Assembly: GCF_030163755.1 (NCBI RefSeq)
Contig: NZ_JASJOE010000005.1
Location: 1-64,000, forward strand
Source: Roseicyclus amphidinii
GTDB taxonomy: Bacteria; Pseudomonadota; Alphaproteobacteria; Rhodobacterales; Rhodobacteraceae
Length of the DNA: 64,000 bases
Reading direction: 5' to 3'
Shown here: positions 9,005 to 18,274 of the stretch, piece after piece
Layout of the letters: each line of letters starts with the position of its first letter
Position numbering within the stretch: position 1 is the stretch's first letter
Made by a program: the position numbers and the translations under genes
The notes under the pieces: generated by a model
The model's input: only the letters and a program-made list of their open reading frames with translations
Told to the model about the DNA's origin: nothing
Databases searched by the model: none

Positions 9005-10030
9005 ATGAATCTCAAGGAACTGGCAGCCACGCTGAACCTCAGCCAGACGACCGTCAGCCGCGCGCTGAACGGCTATCCCGAGGTGCGCGAAGAGACCCGC
9101 GCGCGCGTGCTGGCCGCCGCCAAGGCCGCCAATTACGCCCCCAACAGCCGGGCGCGGCGTCTCGCCACGGGCCGGGCGATGACCATCGGCCATGTGATTC
9201 CGCTGACCGGCCGGGCCGAGATGGTGAACCCGATCTTCGCCGACTTCCTGATCGGAGCGGGCGAGGTCTATGCCCGCGAAGGCTACGACCTGCTTTTGTC
9301 GATGGTCACGGACGGCGACAGCGAGGCGGCGTTTCGCCAGATCGCCGCCAATGGCTCGGTCGACGGGGTGATGGTGCAGGCCCCGCAGATCACCGACCCG
9401 CGGATCGGGCTGCTGCAGGAGCTGGACCTGCCGTTCCTCGTCCATGGCCGCACCGGCGACGCGCGGGGCTACAGCTGGCTCGACATCGCCAACATCCGCG
9501 CCTTTCGCCGCGCCACCGACTTCCTGCTCGACCTCGGGCACCGGCGCATCGCGCTGCTGAACGGGCAGGAAGGCTTCGACTTCGCGCAACGCCGCCGCCG
9601 CGGCTTCGAGGAGGCGCTGGCCGCGCGCGGCCTTTGCCCCCTGCCGCACCTGATGGCCAATGACGCGATGACCGAAGGCTTCGGTTACCTGTCCGCCGCC
9701 GCGATGCTCGACGGGCCGGAACCGCCGACGGCGTTTCTTGCCTCCTCCGTCATCATCGCCATCGGCATCCGCCGCGCCTGTGGCGAGCGCGGGCTGCGCA
9801 TGGGGCGCGACATCTCGGTGATCTGTCATGACGACGAGTTGAGTTACCTCAACAACGACGTGGGCGGCCCGGCCTTCACCGCGACGCGCTCCTCGATCCG
9901 GGCGGCGGGCAGACGCTGCGCCGAGATCCTGATCGACCTGATCCGCGACCCCGACCAGCCCCCCGTGCAGGAGCTGTGGGAAACCGACCTGACCGTGGGC
10001 CGCTCGACCGGCCCCTGCCCCGCGGCCTGA
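9005..10030 (+). CDS. aglR: LacI-family repressor of alpha-glucoside genes
   Basis: 341 residues. The N-terminal LacI helix-turn-helix is MNLKELAATLNLSQTTVSRA, followed by the hinge helix region NSRARRLATGRA. A periplasmic-binding-protein-like effector domain makes up the rest. It is transcribed divergently from aglEFGAK and leads the unit with beta-glucosidase and glucokinase. Two similar palindromes in the divergent gap are its likely binding sites. The start is the canonical LacI start; no strong ribosome site precedes it. The inducer is probably an alpha-glucoside or glucose, which is inference. Confidence 0.92.
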   Translation: MNLKELAATLNLSQTTVSRALNGYPEVREETRARVLAAAKAANYAPNSRARRLATGRAMTIGHVIPLTGRAEMVNPIFADFLIGAGEVYAREGYDLLLSMVTDGDSEAAFRQIAANGSVDGVMVQAPQITDPRIGLLQELDLPFLVHGRTGDARGYSWLDIANIRAFRRATDFLLDLGHRRIALLNGQEGFDFAQRRRRGFEEALAARGLCPLPHLMANDAMTEGFGYLSAAAMLDGPEPPTAFLASSVIIAIGIRRACGERGLRMGRDISVICHDDELSYLNNDVGGPAFTATRSSIRAAGRRCAEILIDLIRDPDQPPVQELWETDLTVGRSTGPCPAA

Positions 10031-10059
10031 GAGACAGGCCCGCCGAGAAAGGACATCCG

Positions 10060-11373
10060 ATGCAGTTCCAGCGCAGCGATTTTCCCGAGGGGTTCCTCTT
10101 CGGGGTCGCCACCTCGTCCTACCAGATCGAAGGCCACGCTTACGGCGGGGCCGGGCCGACCCATTGGGACAGTTTCGCAGCCACCCCCGGCAATGTCGTG
10201 CGCGCCGAGCATGGGCAGCGCGCCTGCGACCATTACCACCGCTGGGAGGACGACCTCGACCTGATCCGCGACATGGGCGCGGATGTCTACCGCTTCTCGA
10301 CCAGCTGGGCGCGCGTCCTGCCCGAGGGCACCGGCACGCCCAATGCCGAGGGGCTGGATTTCTACGACCGGCTCGTCGACGGGATGCTCGCGCGCGGCAT
10401 CAAGCCCGCGGCGACCCTCTACCATTGGGAGCTGCCGCAGGCGCTGGCCGACAAGGGCGGCTGGCGCAACGCCGACATGCCCCATTGGTTCGCCGAGTTC
10501 ACCGAGACCGTGATGCGCCGCATCGGTGACCGCGTCTGGTCGGCCGCCCCCATCAACGAGCCGTGGTGCGTCGGCTGGCTGTCGCATTTCGACGGCGCCC
10601 ATGCGCCCGGCATGCGCGACATCCGCGCCACGGCGCGGGCGATGCACCATATCCTCGTCAGCCATGGCCGCAGCATCGAGGTGATGCGCGGGCTGGGGAT
10701 GGGAAACCTCGGCGCGGTGTGCAATTTCGAATGGGTCACCCCCGCCAGCGACACCCCCGAGGATATCGCCGCCGCCGCGCGCTATGACGCGATCTACAAC
10801 CGCTTCTTCCTCGGCGGCCTGTTCCGCGGCGAATACCCGGCAGAGGTGCTGGAGGGGCTCGGCCCCCACCTGCCCGAGGGCTGGCAGGACGATTTCGCCA
10901 CGATCCGCGCGCCGCTCGACTGGCTGGGCGTGAATTATTATACAAGAAAAATCATCCGCCACGCGGATGGCGCATGGCCGAATTACGCCGAGGCCCCCAC
11001 CCGCCTGCCGCTGACGCAGATGGGGTGGGAGATCTACCCAGACGGCCTGCGCGATCTGTTGATCCGCAACGCGCGCGAGTATTCCGGCGACCTGCCGATC
11101 CACGTCACCGAGAACGGCATGGCCAACCCCGACACGCCCGACGCGCCCGATACGGCGCGCATCGACTACCTGGACGCGCACCTGGCCGCGGTGCAGGAGG
11201 CCATCGCCGCGGGCGCGCCCGTCGCGGGCTATTACTGCTGGAGCCTGATGGACAATTACGAATGGTCACTCGGCTACGAAAAACGCTTCGGGCTGGTCCA
11301 CGTGGATTTCGACAGCTTGGCAAGGACCCCGAAAGCGTCCTATCAGGCGCTCGCGCGCTGGTGGCGCGATTGA
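10060..11373 (+). CDS. GH1 beta-glucosidase
   Basis: 437 residues, the usual length for family GH1. It starts MQFQRSDFPEGFLFGVATSS, a hallmark of the family. The acid/base glutamate is in APINEPWCVGW (NEP motif) and the nucleophile glutamate in IHVTENGMA. The C-terminal YYCWSLMDNYEWSLGYEKRFG is also typical. The ribosome site AGAAAGGA precedes the start. No signal peptide, so it acts in the cytosol, releasing glucose from beta-glucosides such as cellobiose. The gene lies between aglR and glk, so beta-glucosides may share the AglR regulon. Confidence 0.95.
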   Translation: MQFQRSDFPEGFLFGVATSSYQIEGHAYGGAGPTHWDSFAATPGNVVRAEHGQRACDHYHRWEDDLDLIRDMGADVYRFSTSWARVLPEGTGTPNAEGLDFYDRLVDGMLARGIKPAATLYHWELPQALADKGGWRNADMPHWFAEFTETVMRRIGDRVWSAAPINEPWCVGWLSHFDGAHAPGMRDIRATARAMHHILVSHGRSIEVMRGLGMGNLGAVCNFEWVTPASDTPEDIAAAARYDAIYNRFFLGGLFRGEYPAEVLEGLGPHLPEGWQDDFATIRAPLDWLGVNYYTRKIIRHADGAWPNYAEAPTRLPLTQMGWEIYPDGLRDLLIRNAREYSGDLPIHVTENGMANPDTPDAPDTARIDYLDAHLAAVQEAIAAGAPVAGYYCWSLMDNYEWSLGYEKRFGLVHVDFDSLARTPKASYQALARWWRD

Positions 11374-11398
11374 TCCTCTGGCATCCGGGACGGGACCG

Positions 11399-12358
11399 AT
11401 GAACGAGCTTGCGGGTGAAACGGGCCTGAGCCTTGTCGCCGACATCGGCGGCACGAACACCCGCGTGGCGCTGGCGCGCGGCCCGGTGGTGGACCGCGCG
11501 ACGGTGACGCGCTACGCCAATGCCGATCATGCCGACCTGGGCGCGGTGCTGACCGAGTACCTGGCCGAAACCGGCGTCGAGGCCGGGCAGATCACCGGCG
11601 TCTGCGTCGCCGCCGCGGGCCCCGTCCATGACGGGGTGGCGAAGCTGACGAACCTCGACTGGCGCATCGACCGTGCGACGCTGGCGCGCGCCCTGACCGC
11701 CGCGAAGGTCGCGGTTCTGAACGATCTGCAAGCGCAGGGCCACGCCATCGGCAATATCGACGCGGCCGACCTCGACACCGTGATCCCCCAGCCCGAGGCC
11801 CCCGCCCATGCGACCAAGCTGGTCGTGGGGCTTGGCACCGGCTTCAACGCCTGCCCCGTCTTCGACACCGAGGGCGGCCGCTTCGTCCCCCCCTCCGAGG
11901 CAGGCCATGTCAGCCTGCCGTCTTGCGGCGGGCGCATGTCGGCGCTGGTCGAGGCGATGCTGCGCGACCACGGCTTCGCCTCGGTCGAAGAGGTGCTGTC
12001 GGGCCGCGGCATCAGCTACCTGCACCGCGTCCTGCACGGACAGGAGGCGCAGCCCTCCGAGATCATGCAGCGCATGGGCGCAGGCGACGCGCAGGCCGAA
12101 GAGACCGGCGCGGCGCTGGTCGAGGTCATGGGCACGGTCGTGGGCGACCTTGCGCTCTCGCATCTGCCCTTCGGCGGCGTCTACCTTGTGGGCGGCGTGA
12201 CCCGCGCGGTCGCCCCGCATCTCGCGCGGTTCGGCTTCACGGACCATCTGCGCAACAAGGGCCGTTTCTCGGGCTTCATGGAGCAGTTCGGCGTCTTCGT
12301 CCTGCGCGACGATTACGCCGCCCTCACGGGCTGCGCCTCGCATCTGGCCCGGCTCTGA
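11399..12358 (+). CDS. glk: Glucokinase
   Basis: 319 residues. It phosphorylates intracellular glucose with ATP to glucose 6-phosphate, supplying the Entner-Doudoroff genes of this locus. The phosphate-binding motif is LVADIGGTNTRVAL; GLGTGFNACPVF and HVSLPSCGGRM match the E. coli Glk family rather than ROK kinases, and no CxCGxxGC zinc motif is present. It follows the beta-glucosidase by 25 bases and ends 6 bases before the convergent acetyltransferase gene. Confidence 0.93.
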   Translation: MNELAGETGLSLVADIGGTNTRVALARGPVVDRATVTRYANADHADLGAVLTEYLAETGVEAGQITGVCVAAAGPVHDGVAKLTNLDWRIDRATLARALTAAKVAVLNDLQAQGHAIGNIDAADLDTVIPQPEAPAHATKLVVGLGTGFNACPVFDTEGGRFVPPSEAGHVSLPSCGGRMSALVEAMLRDHGFASVEEVLSGRGISYLHRVLHGQEAQPSEIMQRMGAGDAQAEETGAALVEVMGTVVGDLALSHLPFGGVYLVGGVTRAVAPHLARFGFTDHLRNKGRFSGFMEQFGVFVLRDDYAALTGCASHLARL

Positions 12359-12364
12359 GGCCCG

Positions 12365-12808
12365 CTACAGGGGTTTCGTCATCAGGTCGCTGCCCGTCTC
12401 GCCCCGGTAGCCGCGCGCCGCGTAGAAGCGGCGGGCCGTGCGCGTGGCCTCCAGCCGGCACCGCGCGACGCCCTTGGCGCGCAGCCGGTCTTCGAGGGCC
12501 GACAGGATCGCCGTGCTGACCCCGCCAAAGCGCGCCGCGGGATCGACATAGGTCAACAGGATCTCGCCCGCGAAAGACGCCATGCCGAGGCCGACCACCC
12601 GCCCCGCGCGCTCGGCCACCAGCACCACCGCGTCCTCGCGGGCCAGCCATGCCTCGAAGCCGACGACGGTCTTGTTGGCGAGCCATGGCTCGATCTCGGC
12701 CGGATCATCGCCGTGATCTGCCGCGCACAACTCCACGATGGAGCGCCGAAGGACGCCCACCGCCTCGGTCGCATCCGAGGCCAGCGCCTGCCGGACCCGG
12801 AGCGTCAT
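12365..12808 (-). CDS. GNAT-family N-acetyltransferase
   Basis: 147 residues, single GNAT domain. The beta4-alpha3 acetyl-CoA segment is ILLTYVDPAARFGGVSTAIL, in which ARFGGVS takes the place of the usual R/QxxGxG/A loop. The substrate cannot be told from the sequence. Its start codon directly abuts the stop of the carboxypeptidase gene upstream, so the two are cotranscribed with ctaA. Confidence 0.85.
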   Translation of the reverse strand: MTLRVRQALASDATEAVGVLRRSIVELCAADHGDDPAEIEPWLANKTVVGFEAWLAREDAVVLVAERAGRVVGLGMASFAGEILLTYVDPAARFGGVSTAILSALEDRLRAKGVARCRLEATRTARRFYAARGYRGETGSDLMTKPL

Positions 12809-14278
12809 CTACAGCCCGTAAAGCGCGCCGAATTTCGCCTCGAGGTAATCCAGCAGCGGCTCCTCGCCGATCTCGGCGCCGGTCGCATGCTCGATCGTGG
12901 CGCGCGGCTTGCGCAGCCCCCCGTGGCGCTGGAGCCTCTCGCCCAGCCAGCCAAGCGCGGGGGCCACGTCGCCCCGCGACAGCTGATCGTCGAGGCCCGG
13001 CAGCGCGTCGCGCATCGCGGCATGCAGGCAGCCCGCGTAGACATTGCCGAGGCTGTAGGTCGGGAAATAGCCGAACAGTCCCACCGGCCAATGCACATCC
13101 TGCAACACCCCGTTCCGGGGCCGATCCACGGCGACGCCGAAATCGGCGAGGAAGCGGTCGTTCCAGGCCGCCTCGAGGTCATTCACGGTCAAATCCCCCG
13201 CCACCAGTGCGCGCTCCAGGTCGAAGCGCAGCATGATGTGCAGGTTGTAATGCACCTCGTCCGCCTCGGTGCGGATATACCCGCTGGCCACCCGGTTCAC
13301 GGCGCGGGCGAATTCCTCCGGCCCATTGACCGACAGGGCCCCGAACCGGTCCACCATCCGCCCGTAAAGCCAGTGGCAGAAGGCGGGCGAGCGGCCCAGC
13401 TGGTTCTCGTAGATGCGGCTCTGGCTTTCGTGGACGCCCATCGAGACGCCTTGGCCCAGCACGCTCAAGCCGTAGCCCTGCGCGATCGTCTGCTCGTAGC
13501 CCGCGTGGCCGACCTCGTGGATCGTCGAGTAGAGGCAACCGAGCGGTTCGCCCTCGTCCACGCGCGTGGTGATGCGCACGTCGTTGAAGGAGCCCGAGGA
13601 AAACGGATGCACCGCCTCGTCGATCCGCCCGCGGGCGAAATCATAGCCGAAGGCCGCGGCGATCTCATGGGAAAGGGCCAGCTGCTGCGCCTTCGGGAAA
13701 TGCCCGGTCAGGACGGGCGCGGGCGGTGCCTCGGCCAGGCTTGCGCGCAGGGCGACCAGCCGCGGCCGCATCCGGTCGAAGAGCGCGGCGATATCCGCCG
13801 CCTGCGCCTCGGGCTCGTAGCCGTCGAGCAGCGCATCGTAGAGGTCGCCACCCTCGGCCAGTGCGGCGGCCTCCTCGCGGCGCAGCGCCACCACCTCCGA
13901 GAGCACCGGCAGGAAGGCCGCCAGGTCGTCGGCGGCCCGCGCCGCGGCCCATTTCCCCTGCGAGACGGAGGTCACCCGCGCCAGTTCCGCCGCCAGCCGC
14001 GAGGGCACGCGCCGCGCCTTGTCGTAGCTGCGCGCGATCAGGCGCAGTTGCGCCGCCTCGGCCTCGGTCCCGGCCTCGGCCGCGGCCAGCCAGTCGCCGA
14101 TCCGCGGATCGGTGCGGCGCGCATGCAGCACGCTCTCGAGTGCCGCCATCTCCTCGCCGCGCTGCTCGGCCGCGCCGCGCGGCATCACGGTTTCCTGGTC
14201 CCAGCCCAGCCGCCCCATGACCTGCGCCAGGGCCTCGGTCTCGCGCTGGAAGGCCAGCAGTTCCGACAGCGCGCTCAT
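12809..14278 (-). CDS. M32 metallocarboxypeptidase (Taq type)
   Basis: 489 residues, the normal size for M32 thermostable carboxypeptidases, which remove C-terminal residues from peptides. The zinc site HEVGH is at residues 254-258, and the downstream helix GVHESQSRIYEN (about 282-292) supplies the third ligand. No signal peptide; cytosolic. The start overlaps the ctaA stop by four bases and the stop abuts the acetyltransferase start. Confidence 0.93.
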   Translation of the reverse strand: MSALSELLAFQRETEALAQVMGRLGWDQETVMPRGAAEQRGEEMAALESVLHARRTDPRIGDWLAAAEAGTEAEAAQLRLIARSYDKARRVPSRLAAELARVTSVSQGKWAAARAADDLAAFLPVLSEVVALRREEAAALAEGGDLYDALLDGYEPEAQAADIAALFDRMRPRLVALRASLAEAPPAPVLTGHFPKAQQLALSHEIAAAFGYDFARGRIDEAVHPFSSGSFNDVRITTRVDEGEPLGCLYSTIHEVGHAGYEQTIAQGYGLSVLGQGVSMGVHESQSRIYENQLGRSPAFCHWLYGRMVDRFGALSVNGPEEFARAVNRVASGYIRTEADEVHYNLHIMLRFDLERALVAGDLTVNDLEAAWNDRFLADFGVAVDRPRNGVLQDVHWPVGLFGYFPTYSLGNVYAGCLHAAMRDALPGLDDQLSRGDVAPALGWLGERLQRHGGLRKPRATIEHATGAEIGEEPLLDYLEAKFGALYGL

Positions 14279-15417
14279 GCCGCGGCCCCCTTCACGCTTT
14301 GCGGCAGCGGATACATCGCAAGGAACCGCGCCCGCAGGATCAGGACCAGCAGCAGCACCGCCCCCAGCTGGTGCCAGATGGCGAGATACCAGGGCGAGGA
14401 ATGCATCACCGTCACGATCCCCAGCACGATCTGCCCGAAGATCATCACCCCCACCCAGTCGAAGGCCCGCTTCGTCGCCAACCGCGCCGTGCGGCGCGAG
14501 GCGATCCAGGCCCCGATCCCGAACAGAAGGATCAGGTAGCCCACGATCCGGTGGATGAACTGCACCGTGCCGTCATTCTCGAACAGGTTCCGCCAGACGG
14601 GCTCCAGCGCCCACATGCCCGGCGGCGTGAACCCGCCCGCCATCAAGGGCCAGTCGATGTAGTTGCGCCCGGCATCGATGCCCGCCACCAGCGCCCCGAT
14701 CAGGATCTGGACAAAGGACAGGTGCATCAGCCCCGTGGCCATCCCCTTGAGCTTGCGGTCGCCCTCGCGCCGCGCCTGCATCAAGGCCGCTTCCTCGCGG
14801 CCGAGCTTGAAGATGAACCAGGCGATCAGCCCGAGGATCAGGAAGGCGATGCCCAGATGCGTCGCCAGCCGGTAGGAGGCGACATCCAGCATCCCCTCCT
14901 GCAGGCCCGAATGCACCATCCACCAACCGATCGCCCCCTGCGTTCCGCCCAGAAGGCCCAGCAGGAACAGCCGCCCGGTCCAGCCCGGCGGGATGTTGCG
15001 CGTCACCAGCAGCCCGAAGAACCCGATGGCCCAGACCAGCCCGATCACCCGGCCCAGCTGCCGGTGGCCCCATTCCCACCAGTAGATCACCTTGAACTCG
15101 GCCATCGACATGCCGCGGTTCTGCAACTGGTATTCCGGGATCTGGCGATAGGCCTCGAACTCGGCCTCCCACTCGGCGGCGCTCATCGGCGGGATCGCCC
15201 CCGAAAGCGGTGCCCATTCCGTGATCGACAGGCCCGAGTCCGTCAGCCGCGTCAGACCGCCCACCGCGACCATCAGCACGACCAGCGAGAACAGCACCAT
15301 CAGCCAGCCCCGCACCAGCCGGCGCGCCCGCCCCCTGTCACGGCTCACCCCACCGGGCACGGCGGCGGGCTTTTGCGTCTCGGTCACGTCCTCGAAAATG
15401 CTGCGGTTCTTCGCCAT
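14275..15417 (-). CDS. ctaA: Heme A synthase, COX15/CtaA
   Basis: 380 residues. It oxidises the C8 methyl of heme O to make heme A for aa3-type cytochrome oxidase. About eight membrane segments are visible. Family landmarks include GGLTRLTDSGLSITEW, EWGHRQLGRVIGL, TQGAIGWWMVHSGL and FIHRIVGY, containing the conserved heme-ligand histidines. The length and N-terminal extension fit the alphaproteobacterial/mitochondrial type. Four-base overlap with the carboxypeptidase gene. Confidence 0.94.
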   Translation of the reverse strand: MAKNRSIFEDVTETQKPAAVPGGVSRDRGRARRLVRGWLMVLFSLVVLMVAVGGLTRLTDSGLSITEWAPLSGAIPPMSAAEWEAEFEAYRQIPEYQLQNRGMSMAEFKVIYWWEWGHRQLGRVIGLVWAIGFFGLLVTRNIPPGWTGRLFLLGLLGGTQGAIGWWMVHSGLQEGMLDVASYRLATHLGIAFLILGLIAWFIFKLGREEAALMQARREGDRKLKGMATGLMHLSFVQILIGALVAGIDAGRNYIDWPLMAGGFTPPGMWALEPVWRNLFENDGTVQFIHRIVGYLILLFGIGAWIASRRTARLATKRAFDWVGVMIFGQIVLGIVTVMHSSPWYLAIWHQLGAVLLLVLILRARFLAMYPLPQSVKGAAA

Positions 15418-15494
15418 GGGCTCACCCCTTCTCTCTCGCGCCCAGACCTATCCCGAGGCCCCGCCCCCTTCAAGCGACCGCGGCAACCTGCCCG

Positions 15495-15529
15495 CCTCTT
15501 CATCTTGGCAGATACAACTCCGGGGGGGA
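15495..15529 (+). repeat. Dispersed CTTCATCTT motif, degenerate copy, with G-rich hairpin
   Basis: Lies in the 264-base gap between trmJ-like and ctaA genes (15418-15681). It reads CTTCATCTTGGCAGATAC, then a G-run; GGGGGCAGAGCCCCC just downstream (15541-15560) can form a hairpin. It resembles the motifs at 211-240 and 22471-22496 but lies in opposite orientation to the flanking genes. The rest of the gap is C-rich low-complexity DNA with no gene I can support. Confidence 0.4.
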
Positions 15530-15681
15530 GGCGAAGCCGACGGGGGCAGAGCCCCCCCTTCTGGAGCACCCTCTCCAACCCGCACACCGCCCGCCGATCC
15601 GGGCGCACCCGCACCGCGGCACGCGGTGCCACCGCCGTCGCTGACGAAGACCGAAGGTCGAGATGCGCGGCAAGGCCCCCC

Positions 15682-16443
15682 TCAGAGGTCCTTGCGCCGC
15701 CCCTCGGCCCAGCGGACCATCTGCCGCAGGATGCCGTGGAAGGTCTGCACATCCGCCCGCGTCAGCGGCAAACGCCCCCAGACCTGGCGCAGGTTGCGGC
15801 GCATGCTCTCGGCCTTGTCGGGCGGAAAGAAGAACCCCGCCTCCTCCAGCCGCGCCTCCATGTGATCGCCCAAGGCCGCCACCTCCGCCCCGGTGGCGAA
15901 GTCGGTCCCTGCCATCTCCATCACCTCGGGCGGCGTCGTGTCGCCCGCGCGGCGGAACTCGTAGGCGCACAAGAGCACGCATTGCGCCAGGTTCAGCGAG
16001 GGGAAATCGGGGTTCACCGGCACCGAGATGATCGCGTTGGCCCGCGCGATGTCGTCGTTTTCCAGCCCCGCCCGCTCCGGCCCGAAGAGCACGCCCACGC
16101 GCCCCCCCTCGGCCAGGATCGCGCGGGCCTGCTGCATGGCGCGTTCCGGTGTGACGACCGGCATTGTCATCCCCCGCGGCCGCGCCGTGGTGGCGAAGAC
16201 ATAGGTGCAATCGGAGATCGCCCCCGCGACATCCTCGTGCAGTCCCGCGTGATCCAGCAAACGCCCCGCCCCCGAGGCCAGCGCCACCGCGCGCTCGTTC
16301 GGCCAGCCGTCGCGGGGGGCGATCACCCGCATCCGGTCCAGCCCGAAATTCCACATCGCGCGGGCGGCGGCCCCGATGTTCTCGCCCATCTGCGGGCGCA
16401 CGAGGATGAAGGCGGGCTGGGCTGTCGAAGGGCTCTCGGTCAT
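15682..16443 (-). CDS. trmJ: TrmJ-like SPOUT RNA 2'-O-methyltransferase
   Basis: 253 residues. The N-terminal SpoU domain carries PAFILVRPQMGENIGAAARA (motif 1), LFGPERAGLENDDIARAN (motif 2) and VPVNPDFPSLNLAQCVLLCA (motif 3). Together these indicate a tRNA (cytidine/uridine 2'-O)-methyltransferase of the TrmJ type acting at position 32 with SAM. The C-terminal helical extension is consistent with TrmJ. The start MTESPSTAQPAF is chosen over a codon 15 residues upstream because conservation begins shortly after it. Divergent from the thiE-like gene. Confidence 0.88.
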   Translation of the reverse strand: MTESPSTAQPAFILVRPQMGENIGAAARAMWNFGLDRMRVIAPRDGWPNERAVALASGAGRLLDHAGLHEDVAGAISDCTYVFATTARPRGMTMPVVTPERAMQQARAILAEGGRVGVLFGPERAGLENDDIARANAIISVPVNPDFPSLNLAQCVLLCAYEFRRAGDTTPPEVMEMAGTDFATGAEVAALGDHMEARLEEAGFFFPPDKAESMRRNLRQVWGRLPLTRADVQTFHGILRQMVRWAEGRRKDL

Positions 16444-16559
16444 GGCGCTGCCGTTACCGCGCGGAGGCGGCCCCGGCAAGCGCCCCATTGCCCCCTGCCC
16501 CCGCGCCCGGTAACAGGTGCGCCACGCAAGCCACGCGAGACACTGGTGGAACGAGAGCC

Positions 16560-17180
16560 ATGACCGAGACCGATCAGCCGAACCTCTACCTTGTCACGCC
16601 CTCGAGTTTCGAGCTGTCGACCTTCCTGCCGCGGCTTCAGGCCGTGCTCGATGCCGAGCCCATCGCCTGCGTCCGCCTTGCCCTTGTCACCGATGACGAG
16701 CACACGCTGGCCCATGCCGCCGACGCCTGCCGCGAGATCTGCCACGCGCGCGACGTGCCGCTGGTGCTGACCGGACCGGCCGCGCTGGCCGAGCGGCTGG
16801 GCCTTGACGGCGTTCATCTGACCGACGGGGCGCGCAGCGTGCGCGCGACGCGCAAGGCGCTGGGGGCCGATGCCATCGTCGGCGCCTTCTGCGGCGCCTC
16901 CAGCCATGACGGGATGAGCGCGGGCGAGGCGGGGGCCGATTACATCGCCTTCGGCCCGCTCGGGGCCTCGCCCCTCTCCGACGCCGCCCCGGCCGAGCGT
17001 GACCTTTTCGCCTGGTGGTCCGAGATGATCGAACTGCCCGTCGTCGCCGAGGGCGCGCTGACGCCCGAGCTGGTCGCGGCCTTCGCACCGGTGACCGATT
17101 TCTTCGCACTCGGCCCGGAAATCTGGCGCGAAGAGGATGCCGTCGCCGCGCTGCGCCGCCTGATCGCGCCGATCCGCTAG
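16560..17180 (+). CDS. Thiamine-phosphate synthase-like (ThiE/TenI) protein
   Basis: 206 residues, a TIM-barrel of the ThiE/TenI family. LGLDGVHLTDGARSVRATRK, then a phosphate-binding AGADYIAFGPLG segment, match thiamine-phosphate synthase. It would join HMP-pyrophosphate and thiazole phosphate, but no other thi gene is nearby and TenI-like paralogues look similar, so the reaction is not certain. An NERE... ribosome region is weak; the start matches the family. I see no TPP riboswitch in the 116-base upstream gap. Confidence 0.8.
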   Translation: MTETDQPNLYLVTPSSFELSTFLPRLQAVLDAEPIACVRLALVTDDEHTLAHAADACREICHARDVPLVLTGPAALAERLGLDGVHLTDGARSVRATRKALGADAIVGAFCGASSHDGMSAGEAGADYIAFGPLGASPLSDAAPAERDLFAWWSEMIELPVVAEGALTPELVAAFAPVTDFFALGPEIWREEDAVAALRRLIAPIR

Positions 17181-17232
17181 ATTTTCCGACGACCCGCCCC
17201 AATCTGCCGAACGGGTCACGAGGGAGCGCGCG

Positions 17233-18270
17233 ATGCCGAGCAGTCCGAAACCGATCAACCTCGCCCTGCAGGGCGGCGGCGCGCATGGTGCCTTCACCTG
17301 GGGTGTGCTCGACCGGCTGCTCGACGCGCCCGAGATCGAGATCGCGGGCATCTCGGGCACCTCGGCGGGCGCGCTGAACGGCGCGGCGCTGAAGGCGGGG
17401 CTGGCCAGGGGGAGCCGCGAAGCCGCGCGCGACAACCTCGCCTGGCTCTGGGAACAGGTGGGGGCCCTGACCGACGCGCGCCTCGCCCCCTGGCTCGAGG
17501 CCGTGGCCCCCTCCGCGGTCAGCGCCGCGATCGAGGCCTCGCTGCCCTTCGCCATAGGCGACGGGCTGGGCCGCATGGTCAGCCCCTATGCCTCGGGTCC
17601 GTTCTACTCCAACCCGCTGGAGCGGATCGTCGAGCGGTTCCACTACGACGAGGTCTGCGGCAGCCCCGGCCCCGCCTTCTGCATCTGCGCCACCAATGTC
17701 CGCACCGGCAAGATCCGGGTCTTCGAGGGCGACGACATCACCCCCGCCGCGCTCATGGCCTCGGCCTGCCTGCCGACGCTCTTCCGCGCGGTCGAGATCG
17801 AGGACCCCGAGACCGGGCGGACGGAGGCCTACTGGGATGGCGGCTACACCGGCAACCCCGCGCTTTACCCGCTTTTCGCGCCCGACCTGCCGCGCGACAT
17901 CCTTGTCGTGAACATCAACCCGCTTCTGCGCGACGAGGTGCCGACCTCGGCCCGCGCGATCCAGAACCGGATCAACGAGATCAGCTTCAACACCTCGCTC
18001 CTGCGCGAGCTGCGCGCGATCGAGTTCGTCCAGCGCCTGATCGACGAGGGCCGCGTCGAGGAGGGCCGGATGAAGCGCGTTCTCGTCCACATGATTTCCG
18101 ACGATGCGCTGATGGGGCAGCTGTCGGTGGCCACCAAGATCGTGCCGGTGCCCGCCGTGCTGCACCAGCTGCGCGCAGCCGGTGTTGCTGCGGCAGACGC
18201 GTTCCTCGAGGCGCACCTGGGGCAGGTGGGCGTGGAAAGCAGCGTCGATCTTCGCGCGATGTTCGGCTGA
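17233..18270 (+). CDS. Patatin-like phospholipase
   Basis: 345 residues. The oxyanion loop is LQGGGAHGAFTWG, the nucleophile serine is in GISGTSAGALNGA, and the dyad aspartate is in DGGYTGNP. No signal peptide or membrane segment, so it is probably a cytosolic esterase/lipase acting on membrane lipids or storage granules. It lies 52 bases after the thiE-like gene on the same strand, preceded by GAGGGAG. It ends 4 bases before the convergent DUF6065-like gene. Confidence 0.9.
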   Translation: MPSSPKPINLALQGGGAHGAFTWGVLDRLLDAPEIEIAGISGTSAGALNGAALKAGLARGSREAARDNLAWLWEQVGALTDARLAPWLEAVAPSAVSAAIEASLPFAIGDGLGRMVSPYASGPFYSNPLERIVERFHYDEVCGSPGPAFCICATNVRTGKIRVFEGDDITPAALMASACLPTLFRAVEIEDPETGRTEAYWDGGYTGNPALYPLFAPDLPRDILVVNINPLLRDEVPTSARAIQNRINEISFNTSLLRELRAIEFVQRLIDEGRVEEGRMKRVLVHMISDDALMGQLSVATKIVPVPAVLHQLRAAGVAAADAFLEAHLGQVGVESSVDLRAMFG

Positions 18271-18274
18271 GGTC

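Noticed and set aside
16444-16559. TPP riboswitch upstream of the ThiE-like gene
   Set aside because: I could not find the paired thi-box elements in the 116-base gap, and the gap is too short for a full riboswitch with expression platform.
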